This document shows, piece by piece, positions 1 to 7,771 of a stretch of 51,592 nucleotides of DNA. Position 1 is the stretch's first letter. Every line of letters starts with the position of its first letter. The position numbers were made by a program, and so were the translations under genes. Source of the DNA: Cytophagales bacterium (lineage in GTDB: Bacteria > Bacteroidota > Bacteroidia > Cytophagales > Cyclobacteriaceae); contig JADBYK010000039.1 of assembly GCA_020403045.1 (NCBI GenBank), forward strand, positions 1 to 51,592, in the 5' to 3' direction. Below the pieces are notes generated by a model. It made no database searches. It saw nothing but the letters and a program-made list of their open reading frames with translations, and was not told the DNA's origin.

Positions 1-137
1 ATTTTCATTGTCAGGTCAGACGATAAATGTCTGACTCTGACCGCAAGCGTCACGAGGTTTAACCTTGACAATACTGACGGTACCGTCAGTATTCGTCAAC
101 CCCCTGGGCAAACTATGCATTCCTAATGCATAGTTTG
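1..137 (+). repeat. Hairpin-rich intergenic repeat, copy 1
   Basis: Three inverted repeats lie in series: a 7-bp stem (15-21 with 29-35), a perfect 24-base palindrome (70-93) centred on GACGGTACCGTC, and a perfect 13-bp stem with a 3-base loop (109-121 with 125-137). The order of conserved blocks (GTTTAACCT, GACAAT, TGACNGTANCGTCA, ATTCGTCAA, terminal hairpin with ATGCA) recurs in reverse orientation at 15464-15580. It is therefore a dispersed element with diverged hairpin arms. The left end may extend beyond the window. It encodes no recognisable protein. It could be a REP/MITE-like non-autonomous element; that class assignment is inference. Confidence 0.75.
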
Positions 138-147
138 GGTTAAAGGG

Positions 148-957
148 TTGGCAGGTTTTTTTGGAAACTCCTACGCGCTTATTGCAGATGCCATTGAGTC
201 CACCACTGATATTTTCTCGTCTATTCTGGTATTGATAGGGTTAAAATATTCGAGCAAACCGCCCGACAAAAATCATCCTTACGGCCACGGACGAATTGAA
301 CCACTCACAACATTTCTGGTTGTTGGATTTTTAATCACCTCCGCTACCATTATTGCTTATGAAAGTATTCTGCACATCGGCACGCCTCACGATTTACCCG
401 AGCCCTATACACTTTTTATTCTTGGCGCTATCATTCTTTGGAAGGAGATCAGCTACCGTTTGGTGTTGAAAAAAAGTGTTGAAACAAAAAGTTCTTCCCT
501 ACGTGCCGATGCGTGGCATCATCGTAGCGATGCTATCACTTCTATGGCAGCCTTTGTCGGAATCTCTATTGCACTTTACTTTGGAAAGGGCTACGAATCA
601 GCAGACGACTGGGCTGCACTGTTTGCTTCAGGTTTTATTCTATACAATAGCTATCTCATCTTCCGACCGGCATTAGGAGAAATTCTGGATGAGCATGTTT
701 ACGATGATCTGGTTGAGGAAATCAGAACGATCGCACTGCAGGTGAATGGAATAATTGCTACTGAAAAATGTTTCATCCGCAAGACAGGCATGAAATACCA
801 AGTGGATTTGCATGCGATTGTTGATGGATTATTGACCGTAAAAGAAGGACATGCTATTGCCCATCGACTGAAGGACACTTTGCGTGAACAACTACCGCAA
901 CTGGGTCATGTATTGATTCACGTTGAACCGAACAAGCCAGAAAGACCTGGTCAGTAG
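148..957 (+). CDS. CDF-family cation efflux protein, N-terminus missing
   Basis: This is a cation diffusion facilitator, a membrane antiporter that normally exports Zn2+, Fe2+, Co2+ or similar ions. Visible signatures are the transmembrane metal motif ADAIESTTD (residues 13-21), the HPYGHG motif (43-48), the second metal motif HHRSD near residue 125, and a C-terminal cytoplasmic ferredoxin-like domain. Homologues such as E. coli YiiP carry about 30 more residues forming most of TM1. Here the frame is open upstream only to a TAA at 124-126, which lies in the loop and right arm of the terminal hairpin of the repeat at 1-137. Family-like coding (VKGLAGFF) resumes directly after the hairpin, from about 139. 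TTG at 148 is the only near start codon. I infer that the repeat split the gene, so the product is probably non-functional unless the TTG is used. It converges on argS. Confidence 0.85.
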   Translation: MAGFFGNSYALIADAIESTTDIFSSILVLIGLKYSSKPPDKNHPYGHGRIEPLTTFLVVGFLITSATIIAYESILHIGTPHDLPEPYTLFILGAIILWKEISYRLVLKKSVETKSSSLRADAWHHRSDAITSMAAFVGISIALYFGKGYESADDWAALFASGFILYNSYLIFRPALGEILDEHVYDDLVEEIRTIALQVNGIIATEKCFIRKTGMKYQVDLHAIVDGLLTVKEGHAIAHRLKDTLREQLPQLGHVLIHVEPNKPERPGQ

Positions 958-972
958 ATAAAAAAATTTACC

Positions 973-2760
973 CTACATCCGCTCAGGTACTTGTATGCCC
1001 AACAGGGTCATCGACCTCTTGATAACATCTGCTACTACACTAGAAAATGCAATCCTGAATTTCAATTTAGCCTGATCCGCTTCGTTGAATATGGGTATCG
1101 CTTGGTAGAACTGATTATATTCTTTGGCCAAATCGTAGGCATAGTTAGCAATTACGGATGGCGAATACTCGCGCGATGCTTCGTGCAGTTTGTTGTGAAA
1201 ATTGTTGAGCGTGAAAATGATTTCGCGTTCAGAAGGCTCTAGTGAATTGATGTCTTTTAAATCTGATGTGACCACTTTTACACCTAACGAGTCGGCCTTC
1301 CGTAAAATTGACTTCACACGCGCATGGGTATACTGAATGAATGGGCCCGTGTGACCTTGCAATTGGATCGACTCACTCGGGTCAAACATCATCCGTTTCT
1401 TGGGATCAACTTTTAGCAAAAAGAATTTCAACGCGCCTAAGCCCACCATCTCAGAAAGATTCTTGATCTCCTCCTCCCCCATTTCATCAATCTTGCCCAA
1501 CTCCCGCGTTTGTTTTTCTGCCTCGTCCACCATCTCTTGCATCAAGTCATCTGCGTCTACTACCGTGCCCTCGCGACTTTTCATTTTGCCTGTTGGCAGA
1601 TCGACCATTCCGTACGAAAGATGATAGCACTTTTCTGCCCACGCATAACCCAGCTTCTTTAAAATCAAAAACAACACTTTGAAGTGATACTCTTGCTCAT
1701 TCCCCACTGTGTAGACTTGTCCTTCTATTTTAGGGAAATCGCGAAAACGCAAAATAGCTGTACCGATGTCTTGTGTCATGTATACCGAGGTGCCATCTGA
1801 ACGCAATAGAACTTTCTGATCTAACCCATCGCCTGTCAAATCAACCCAAACGGATCCATCTTCTTTCTTATAAAACACCCCTTGTTCTACGCCCCGAAGA
1901 ACTTCGTCTTTACCTAGCAAATAAGTTTGCGATTCGTAGTACAATTTATCAAAATCAACGCCCATGCGTTTGTAAGTAGAATCAAAACCTTTATACACCC
2001 ATCCATTCATGGTCTTCCAAAGACCAACTGTAGCAGAGTCATTTGCCTCCCATTGCAATAACAATCCCACCGCCTTCTGCATGATGGGTGCTTGCTTCTC
2101 CGCTTCCTCTTTTGTTAAACCTTTGCTTTCCAGTTCTGCAATCTGTGCTTTAAAATGCTTGTCGAACTCCACATAATATTTACCCACCAGCTTATCACCC
2201 TTCAAACCAGAGCTCTCTGGTGTCTCTCCATTTCCAAACAATTGCCAGGCAGCCATACTCTTACAGATATGAATGCCACGGTCGTTGATGATTTGAACTT
2301 TATGAATTTTGTAGCCAAGTGCTTTATAAATCTCTGCCACCGAATATCCCAAAAAATTATTTCTCAGGTGACCTAAGTGTAATGGCTTGTTCGTGTTGGG
2401 CGAAGAATACTCCACCATCATCTCTTTGCCATTGGGTGGTAACTGACCAAAAGATGAATTCGAATAAATGGACTCAAATACCTGCGCCCACACCGCATCG
2501 CTGATCGACAAATTCAAAAAACCTTTCACCACATTGTACTTGGTCACCAAACCAGAATTGGTTTGCAAATACTCACCAATCATCTTCCCAGTTTCTTCGG
2601 GAGATTTCTTAGAGAGTTTTGTCAATGGAAAACATACCAACGTATGCGAGCCTTCGAACTCAACATTAGTCGGTTGTACCTGCACTTGCTCAACGGATTG
2701 ATTGAAAAGTGCAGTAATTGCTTTTTGGATTTCAGCTCGGAGGGTGAGGTCTAAGTTCAT
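973..2760 (-). CDS. argS: Arginyl-tRNA synthetase
   Basis: Class I aminoacyl-tRNA synthetase that charges tRNA-Arg in the cytoplasm (ATP + arginine + tRNA). The 595-residue length is normal. An N-terminal additional domain precedes the HIGH-type motif HLGHLRNN (residues 128-135) in the context SSPNTNKPLHLGH. The KMSKS-equivalent is GKMKSREGT near residue 390, followed by VVDADDL. The C-terminal third fits the helical DALR anticodon-binding domain and ends in PERM. The ATG at 2760 gives a complete N-terminus. It follows the DHS-like gene on the same strand with an 80-base gap that contains a GTTGTTCG-type repeat. Confidence 0.98.
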   Translation of the reverse strand: MNLDLTLRAEIQKAITALFNQSVEQVQVQPTNVEFEGSHTLVCFPLTKLSKKSPEETGKMIGEYLQTNSGLVTKYNVVKGFLNLSISDAVWAQVFESIYSNSSFGQLPPNGKEMMVEYSSPNTNKPLHLGHLRNNFLGYSVAEIYKALGYKIHKVQIINDRGIHICKSMAAWQLFGNGETPESSGLKGDKLVGKYYVEFDKHFKAQIAELESKGLTKEEAEKQAPIMQKAVGLLLQWEANDSATVGLWKTMNGWVYKGFDSTYKRMGVDFDKLYYESQTYLLGKDEVLRGVEQGVFYKKEDGSVWVDLTGDGLDQKVLLRSDGTSVYMTQDIGTAILRFRDFPKIEGQVYTVGNEQEYHFKVLFLILKKLGYAWAEKCYHLSYGMVDLPTGKMKSREGTVVDADDLMQEMVDEAEKQTRELGKIDEMGEEEIKNLSEMVGLGALKFFLLKVDPKKRMMFDPSESIQLQGHTGPFIQYTHARVKSILRKADSLGVKVVTSDLKDINSLEPSEREIIFTLNNFHNKLHEASREYSPSVIANYAYDLAKEYNQFYQAIPIFNEADQAKLKFRIAFSSVVADVIKRSMTLLGIQVPERM

Positions 2761-2765
2761 TAAGA

Positions 2766-2840
2766 ATGGTTGTTAGTTGTTCATTGTTCGTTGTTCGAGA
2801 CCGCCTAAACCATCAACCAACAACGGACATCCAACAACGA
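2766..2840. repeat. GTTGTTCG-type intergenic hairpin repeat, copy 1
   Basis: The gap between argS and the DHS-like gene is filled by GTTGTT-rich sequence, then TTGTTCGAGACC, then CAACCAACAACGGA, so the left part can pair with the right part. A similar arrangement (GTTGTTCGAAGACC ... CGAACAAC) lies at 13900-13958 upstream of the arginine decarboxylase. Short palindromic repeats of this kind are, to my knowledge, common in Bacteroidota genomes. Function is unknown. Confidence 0.5.
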
Positions 2841-3818
2841 TTACATGTCAAGTATATAAGCAAACATCAAAGGTGCCACAATTGTCGCATCACTCTCAAC
2901 AATAAACTTAGGCGTATCGATATTCAATTTGCCCCAGGTAATTTTTTCATTTGGCACAGCACCTGAGTAAGAACCATAACTGGTGGTTGAATCACTGATC
3001 TGGCAGAAGTAGCTCCAATACGGAATGCTATCACGCTCCAAATCTTGGTGCAACATCGGCACCACACATATTGGGAAGTCACCCGCAATGCCACCACCAA
3101 TCTGGAAGAAGCCGATACCATCTTTGCCTGAATTTTTTGTGTACCAGTCTGCTAACCAAACCATGTATTCAATACCGCTCTTCATTGTGCTGGCTTTCAG
3201 TTCACCTGTGATGCAATAGGAAGCAAAAATATTTCCCATCGTGCTATCTTCCCATCCCGGAACTACCATCGGCATATTTTTTTCTGCCGCGGCAATCATC
3301 CAACTATTTTTCGGGTCGATCTCATAATACTGTTTCAAGTCGCCACTGTTGATCATGCGGAACATGAACTCATGTGGAAACAACCGCTCGCCCTTGTCTT
3401 CTGCATCCTTCCACACTTTGAACAAATGTTTTTGCAGCCTGCGGAATGCCTCTTCTTCAGGGATACACGTGTCCGTCACACGGTTCAAATGGTTTTGCAA
3501 CAAATCCCACTCTTGTTCTGGCGTTAAGTCACGGTAGTTTGGTATTCTGCGGTAGTGCGAGTGCGCCACGAGGTTCATGATGTCTTCTTCTAAGTTGGCA
3601 CCCGTGCAAGAGATAATGTGCACCTTATTTTGGCGGATCATCTCCGAGAAACTGATGCCCAATTCGCCTGTGCTCATGGCTCCTGCGAGGGTCACCATCA
3701 TTTTTTTGCCTTCGGCAATATGTTTTTTGTAGCCTTTCGCAGCGTCCACCAATGCGGCCGAGTTGAAATGCAAGTAATTTTTCTCAATAAAGGCGGAAAT
3801 AGGGCGGTTTGTGCTCAT
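2841..3818 (-). CDS. Deoxyhypusine synthase-like protein lacking the catalytic lysine
   Basis: Member of the deoxyhypusine synthase (DS) family, 325 residues. NAD-binding features of the family are visible: TGANLEEDI (72-80), GGGIAGDFP (241-249) and TWGKL (294-298). In human DHS the GGG is followed by a KHH segment whose lysine forms the enzyme-spermidine intermediate. Here the corresponding residue is Gly246 (GGGIAGDF), so classic chemistry is not expected. Bacteria also lack eIF5A, the normal substrate. DHS-like genes in Bacteroidota are often found near arginine decarboxylase genes, which suggests a polyamine role, for example homospermidine- or spermidine-type synthesis; that is inference. 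It lies upstream of argS on the same strand, and an arginase/arginine decarboxylase pair is 9 kb away. Confidence 0.88.
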   Translation of the reverse strand: MSTNRPISAFIEKNYLHFNSAALVDAAKGYKKHIAEGKKMMVTLAGAMSTGELGISFSEMIRQNKVHIISCTGANLEEDIMNLVAHSHYRRIPNYRDLTPEQEWDLLQNHLNRVTDTCIPEEEAFRRLQKHLFKVWKDAEDKGERLFPHEFMFRMINSGDLKQYYEIDPKNSWMIAAAEKNMPMVVPGWEDSTMGNIFASYCITGELKASTMKSGIEYMVWLADWYTKNSGKDGIGFFQIGGGIAGDFPICVVPMLHQDLERDSIPYWSYFCQISDSTTSYGSYSGAVPNEKITWGKLNIDTPKFIVESDATIVAPLMFAYILDM

Positions 3819-3974
3819 GACGTTGTTAGAATTTGGTGCGAAAATACGGAATAAGTTGAAAGTTAGAACGAGAAAGTTGAAAGGGATTAAGAGGTGGTAC
3901 TGCAGGGCTGGCCAGGACTTTCCAACTATGCCTTACCATTCTTTTTTACTACCTAGCAACTTTTCGGTTCATCG

Positions 3975-4859
3975 ATGAGCAAACACTACGCCTCTGCCGT
4001 TACGGCTTTTCTTGTTTGGGGATTTTTCCCTTTGGTGCTGCGCTCGGTTGGTGCTCACCCAGCGGGCGAAATTCTCTACTTCCGCATTTTGTTTTCGCTG
4101 GTGGTTCTGGTTGTCATTCTCGCGGCTTTCATGCGAAAAAAGACGAGGGAAAATATTGCACTTTTCAAATCATTGAATACGAAAGCGAAAACGAGAGTAA
4201 TCACATTGACTTTGCTGGGCGGAGTTTTGCTCACTGTCAACTGGCTGGTGTTTATTTATGTGGTAAATAGCGTAAACGTAAAGACCGCTTCTTTCTCTTA
4301 CCTAATTTGCCCTGTAATTACTGCGGGGCTTGGCTATATTTTACTGCGAGAAAAATTGGTCGCCATTCAATGGTTTTCTATTCTACTTTGTGCCATTAGT
4401 TGTGTCATGATGGGCTTCAACAATATTCAGGAATTGTGGTACAGTTTATTGATTGCCTTCTCCTATGCGCTGTATTTGATTACCCAACGCAAAAATCAAG
4501 GTTTTAATCGATTGATGGTGTTGGCGGTGCAAGTAACGTTCGCATTCTTGCTCATGAATCTGTTCTTCACGCAATTGGTTGGTTCAGTCACGGTTGACTA
4601 TTCATTCTTTGGCATTGTCTTTTGCATCGCGCTTTTCTTTACTGTACTGCCGTTATTCCTGAATTTATACGCACTCAACAAAATCGATGCCGCCACCATC
4701 GGAATACTTATGTACATCAATCCCTTGATCAACTTCACGCTGGCATTTTTGGTTCTTAATGAAACAGCCTCGGTTACGCAGCAAGTAGGTTATGCGATCA
4801 TCGCCATTGCGTTAGTACTTTTTAACGTGCCTGTTTTGAAACGGAAGATATTAGCCTAG
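3975..4859 (+). CDS. EamA/RarD-family transporter
   Basis: A 294-residue inner-membrane protein with about ten hydrophobic segments arranged as two EamA halves. The start ASAVTAFLVWGFFPLVLRSV and the central VNWLVFIYVVN (TM4) resemble RarD, a drug/metabolite transporter family member first linked to chloramphenicol sensitivity. The second half holds IGILMYINPLINF, typical of EamA repeat ends. The substrate cannot be inferred. The gene stands alone: the upstream neighbour is divergent and the next plus-strand gene is 300 bases away. Confidence 0.88.
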   Translation: MSKHYASAVTAFLVWGFFPLVLRSVGAHPAGEILYFRILFSLVVLVVILAAFMRKKTRENIALFKSLNTKAKTRVITLTLLGGVLLTVNWLVFIYVVNSVNVKTASFSYLICPVITAGLGYILLREKLVAIQWFSILLCAISCVMMGFNNIQELWYSLLIAFSYALYLITQRKNQGFNRLMVLAVQVTFAFLLMNLFFTQLVGSVTVDYSFFGIVFCIALFFTVLPLFLNLYALNKIDAATIGILMYINPLINFTLAFLVLNETASVTQQVGYAIIAIALVLFNVPVLKRKILA

Positions 4860-5157
4860 TTCCGTATTGGAATATTGAATTGAGACTTACAATTACGACT
4901 TCCTCAATAGCACAAGCATCCGCTAGTGCTTTCTTATTTGGTTATGTCCTGAAAGCTTTTCATCTCATTTTTATCCACTTCAATGGTTTGCACATTTGTT
5001 TCCTCTTTTCCGGTAATCGGTGGGGGTTTGTTCAACATGATTTGAAAGTTGTTGGGTCAAAAACCTACCCCTTCCACAAATACTTTTTTACTTTAAAACT
5101 ATTTTTAGCAATCGTATTTAAAAAAATATATATTTCAAGTTATTGCCAAATGCCATA
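4860..5157. other. Gap between RarD-like and Crp-family genes
   Basis: This 298-base gap holds no confident gene. The last 60 bases before the Crp-family gene are extremely A/T-rich (runs of A, T and TATATATT), suiting a promoter, but no clean -33/-7 pair could be assigned. A short minus-strand frame at 4934-5038 is listed separately. Confidence 0.5.
4934..5038 (-). other. Possible 34-residue small ORF or gene remnant
   Basis: An ATG at 5038 opens a 34-codon frame on the minus strand, ending in TAA at 4934. Its polar product (begins MLNKPPPITGKEE, ends FQDITK) has a composition like genuine soluble protein, but no family is recognisable. It could be a small protein, a degraded end of an older gene, or chance. 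Low confidence. Confidence 0.2.
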
Positions 5158-5751
5158 ATGACCAAAGGAATGGATAACAAACACTTTCTGACAAAAATAT
5201 TTATTGAGCAAAACTTCAAAAAAGAAGAACTGGAGACAATCCTACAGCAGTATCAACGAATTGAATTTGCTAAAAATGATTACTTAATTGAAGAAGGAAC
5301 CACGGCCAATTTTTATTATTTTTTAGAAAGCGGCTTTGCGCGTTCGTATGCCATCGACTTAGAGGGCAACGACATAAGCACTAAATTTTTCAGTTCTACT
5401 GACATTGTCATCGACTGGCATTCTTATTTCTTGCGCACCAAGTGCAGAGAAAATATTCAAGCGGTGACTGCTTGCGTAGCTTGGAAAATTAACTTTGATG
5501 ACTTTATGAAACTCTTCAAAATCGAAGCCTTTCGAGATGTAGGTCGAACACGTTTGGTCAACAATTATTTTGAGTTAAAAACTCATTCAGTCTCCGTCAT
5601 TGCCGATCCCGCCAAAGACCGATACCTAAATCTGATAAAAGACAAGCCTGATATTGTGCATAACGTTCCGCTAAAGCAGATTGCTACTTATTTAGGCATT
5701 ACAGATACTTCGCTCAGTAGAATCAGAAAAGAAATAACAGACAATAGATAA
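5158..5751 (+). CDS. Crp/Fnr-family transcriptional regulator
   Basis: About 197 residues. The N-terminal two-thirds fits a cyclic-nucleotide-binding-type beta-barrel (YLIEEGTTANFYYFLESGFAR), followed by a dimerisation helix and a C-terminal helix-turn-helix (PLKQIATYLGITDTSLSRIR). The arginine and glutamate of a cAMP phosphate cassette are not evident, so the ligand is unknown, as for many Bacteroidota members. Starts at 5158 or 5170 are both possible; a TTG at 5143 is less likely. The gene is two bases ahead of a membrane-protein gene and heads a likely four-gene unit with a YciI protein and an SRPBCC protein, which it may control (inference). Confidence 0.9.
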   Translation: MTKGMDNKHFLTKIFIEQNFKKEELETILQQYQRIEFAKNDYLIEEGTTANFYYFLESGFARSYAIDLEGNDISTKFFSSTDIVIDWHSYFLRTKCRENIQAVTACVAWKINFDDFMKLFKIEAFRDVGRTRLVNNYFELKTHSVSVIADPAKDRYLNLIKDKPDIVHNVPLKQIATYLGITDTSLSRIRKEITDNR

Positions 5752-5753
5752 CT

Positions 5754-6464
5754 ATGTCAACTGAAATTTTTATACCTCAATGGATTTCTGTATTATTTTT
5801 AATCGCCATACCGATACCGGTTGTTTTAATAGGATTGGCGGCCAGAAAAGGCGCACCTCAGCACAGAAAAAATGTTTCTCTTTATACAGTATTGGTTTTT
5901 TATTTTTCCTACTTCACGTATGTCACCATTTGTAGTTTTAACGGGCTCCTCGACAAAATTTTCTTCCCACCAGTTATTCTGCTTTATACTACGTTCCCGT
6001 TAATGATTTTTCTTTTTACGGTAGTAATTCGATCAACTTTTTATAAAACCATAGTCGAAAATATAGTTTTAGAAGACTTAGTGAAGGTTCATATTTTCAG
6101 ATTGATCGGGGTATTTTTTCTATTCTTAGCCTACCACGAGACGTTGCCAAAGTTTTTCGCCATCGTAGCAGGTTTGGGAGATATGATCACGGCCATCACC
6201 AGTGTTTTTGTGGCCAATGCAGTGAAAGCGAATAAGCCGTACGCTAAAAAACTCGTCTATTTCTGGAATTCCTTTGGCCTGATTGACATCCTATTTACCG
6301 CCATTTCATCGCTTGTACTCACCAAGATTTCTATTGATACAGGCGCTATGGGGGTAGAAACGCTGGCTAAGTTCCCGTTCTGCTATATTCCTGCCTTTGC
6401 GCCCCCTACCATCGTTTTCTTGCATATAGCCATTTATGCAAAGCTCAAAAAAAATTACAGCTAA
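5754..6464 (+). CDS. Multipass membrane protein of unknown function
   Basis: A 236-residue protein with about seven hydrophobic segments: WISVLFLIAIPIPVVLIGLA (residues 10-29), YTVLVFYFSYFTYV, VILLYTTFPLMIFLFTVVI, IFRLIGVFFLFLAY, FAIVAGLGDMITAITSVFVA, FGLIDILFTAISSLVL and a last one near IVFLHIAIYA. No known catalytic motif is seen. Its start follows the Crp-family stop by two bases, so the two are translationally coupled and probably functionally linked. I do not recognise the family. Confidence 0.85.
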   Translation: MSTEIFIPQWISVLFLIAIPIPVVLIGLAARKGAPQHRKNVSLYTVLVFYFSYFTYVTICSFNGLLDKIFFPPVILLYTTFPLMIFLFTVVIRSTFYKTIVENIVLEDLVKVHIFRLIGVFFLFLAYHETLPKFFAIVAGLGDMITAITSVFVANAVKANKPYAKKLVYFWNSFGLIDILFTAISSLVLTKISIDTGAMGVETLAKFPFCYIPAFAPPTIVFLHIAIYAKLKKNYS

Positions 6465-6549
6465 GATCATTTCTTGTCCTATGGCAAGATTCCTCTTTTA
6501 GCCATCCTCCACATTTGTATCATCAATTCACAACTAAAACAAAAACAAA

Positions 6550-6897
6550 ATGGTACAAACAAATGAATTTATGCTGCTGTTCAGATTTGAGCCCAGCAAC
6601 GACTATCAACCAACCGAAGCTGAAATGAATGAGCAACACCAACTATGGGGCGCGTTCATAGGCAACATTGCCATTCAAGAAAAATTGGTAAGCACCCACC
6701 AACTTGGCTTCACGGGCAAACGTATTTCTGCAGATAAGTCAGTATCAGAAGGAATGCATGTTGCGGACAAACAAGCTGTTGGCGGTAACATGATTATTAA
6801 AGCCAATAGCCTTGACCAGGCAGTAGAAATGGCAAAAGAGTGCCCTATTTTACTGATGGGAGGAACGGTAGAAGTAAGGAATATTATGTCCATGTAA
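6550..6897 (+). CDS. YciI-related (YCII) domain protein
   Basis: A 115-residue small ferredoxin-like fold protein. The opening EFMLLFR, the middle MNEQHQLWGAFIGNI and the end AVEMAKECPILLMGGTVEVRNIM match the DGPF/YCII family often annotated COG3795. Family members are dimeric and of mostly unknown chemistry; some are fused to sigma factors or dioxygenases. The gene lies between the membrane protein and an SRPBCC gene, all on the plus strand, in a likely shared transcript. Confidence 0.88.
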   Translation: MVQTNEFMLLFRFEPSNDYQPTEAEMNEQHQLWGAFIGNIAIQEKLVSTHQLGFTGKRISADKSVSEGMHVADKQAVGGNMIIKANSLDQAVEMAKECPILLMGGTVEVRNIMSM

Positions 6898-6936
6898 ATC
6901 AGTATAAATCGATAATAAACTATAAACTAACCTAAA

Positions 6937-7476
6937 ATGAATAAGAAAATGATACTTGGAACAATCATCATCGCAATTGCCGCATTCATCGGATTCGGCC
7001 TGTACAAAGCAAACGGACTTAAGACCATACAGATCGTAAAGTCTGTTACTGTCAAAGGCAAAAAAGAAGAAGTCTTTGATATGGTTCGATACTTAAGCAA
7101 CTTCCCTAAATGGTCACCCTTCTTGGCGCAAGACCCGGCACAGAAGTATGAAGTAAAAGGCGCTGATGGTACTGTTGGTGCGCAGTACCATTGGGATGGC
7201 AATAAAGGGAAAGACTTAGGCTATCAAGAAATTGTAAAGATCGATACGTTTAAATTCGTAGGAATGAGGTGTGATATTCAAAAGCCATTCGTGGCGAAGC
7301 CGACTTTTGATTACACGTTCGATGAAACCCCCAATGGAATAAAAGTAACCCAAGATTTCAAAGTAGAATCTGCACTGCCTGACGCATTCTTTATGTGGCT
7401 GTTTGGCGCAAAGAAATCCATGGAAGAAACCAATCAGCAAGGTTTAGACTTACTGAAGAAAGCTGTAGAAAAATAG
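6937..7476 (+). CDS. SRPBCC (START/Bet v1-like) family protein, membrane-anchored
   Basis: A 179-residue protein. The N-terminal hydrophobic segment (residues 5-24, IIIAIAAFIGFGLYK) should anchor it. The rest fits the polyketide cyclase/SRPBCC fold: KSVTVKGKKEEVFDMVRYL, the WSPF motif and a closing long helix MEETNQQGLDLLKKAVEK. These proteins bind hydrophobic ligands in a helix-grip cavity; the ligand is unknown. It has a paralogue at 21868-22404 with the same architecture. It is the last gene before a terminator-like hairpin at 7506-7540. Confidence 0.88.
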   Translation: MNKKMILGTIIIAIAAFIGFGLYKANGLKTIQIVKSVTVKGKKEEVFDMVRYLSNFPKWSPFLAQDPAQKYEVKGADGTVGAQYHWDGNKGKDLGYQEIVKIDTFKFVGMRCDIQKPFVAKPTFDYTFDETPNGIKVTQDFKVESALPDAFFMWLFGAKKSMEETNQQGLDLLKKAVEK

Positions 7477-7771
7477 CAAAATAAGAATCAATCAGTTTCG
7501 CAGAATTCCCTTTGGCTGTTAAGTCAAGGGGAGTTTTGTTTAAATCATTTTGCGGCTATTTGAAATGGCAGGATTTTAGATTCATCAACTTAGCAGTAGC
7601 CGGATGGCATAAGCGAAGCAATCAAAAATCTCAAATCTTTTTTGGCTGTGACTTGCCTACTTTAGGAGCTTCCGGAAGTAAGAAATGAATTCGGAAAATT
7701 GCCTGTCTGTTAGTATTAAAAAATTCTTTTTACATTAGGGCCACGCTAATAAAAATAAACTGCAAATAAAA
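7477..7771. other. Gap after the Crp-regulator gene cluster
   Basis: A 295-base non-coding stretch. It starts with a terminator-like hairpin (listed separately). The remainder shows no open frame with convincing composition and no long inverted repeat. The last 60 bases are A/T-rich and should hold the promoter of the gene at 7772. Confidence 0.5.
7506..7540 (+). terminator. Probable intrinsic terminator
   Basis: TTCCCTT can pair with AAGGGGA across a 13-base loop (one G-T pair), followed directly by GTTTTGTTT. It lies 30 bases after the SRPBCC gene stop, as expected for the end of the 5158-7476 unit. Confidence 0.55.

Noticed and set aside
4880-5158. 92-codon plus-strand frame before the Crp-family gene
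   Set aside because: It runs through the A/T-rich promoter-like region and reads as low-complexity hydrophobic sequence; it also overlaps a competing minus-strand frame.
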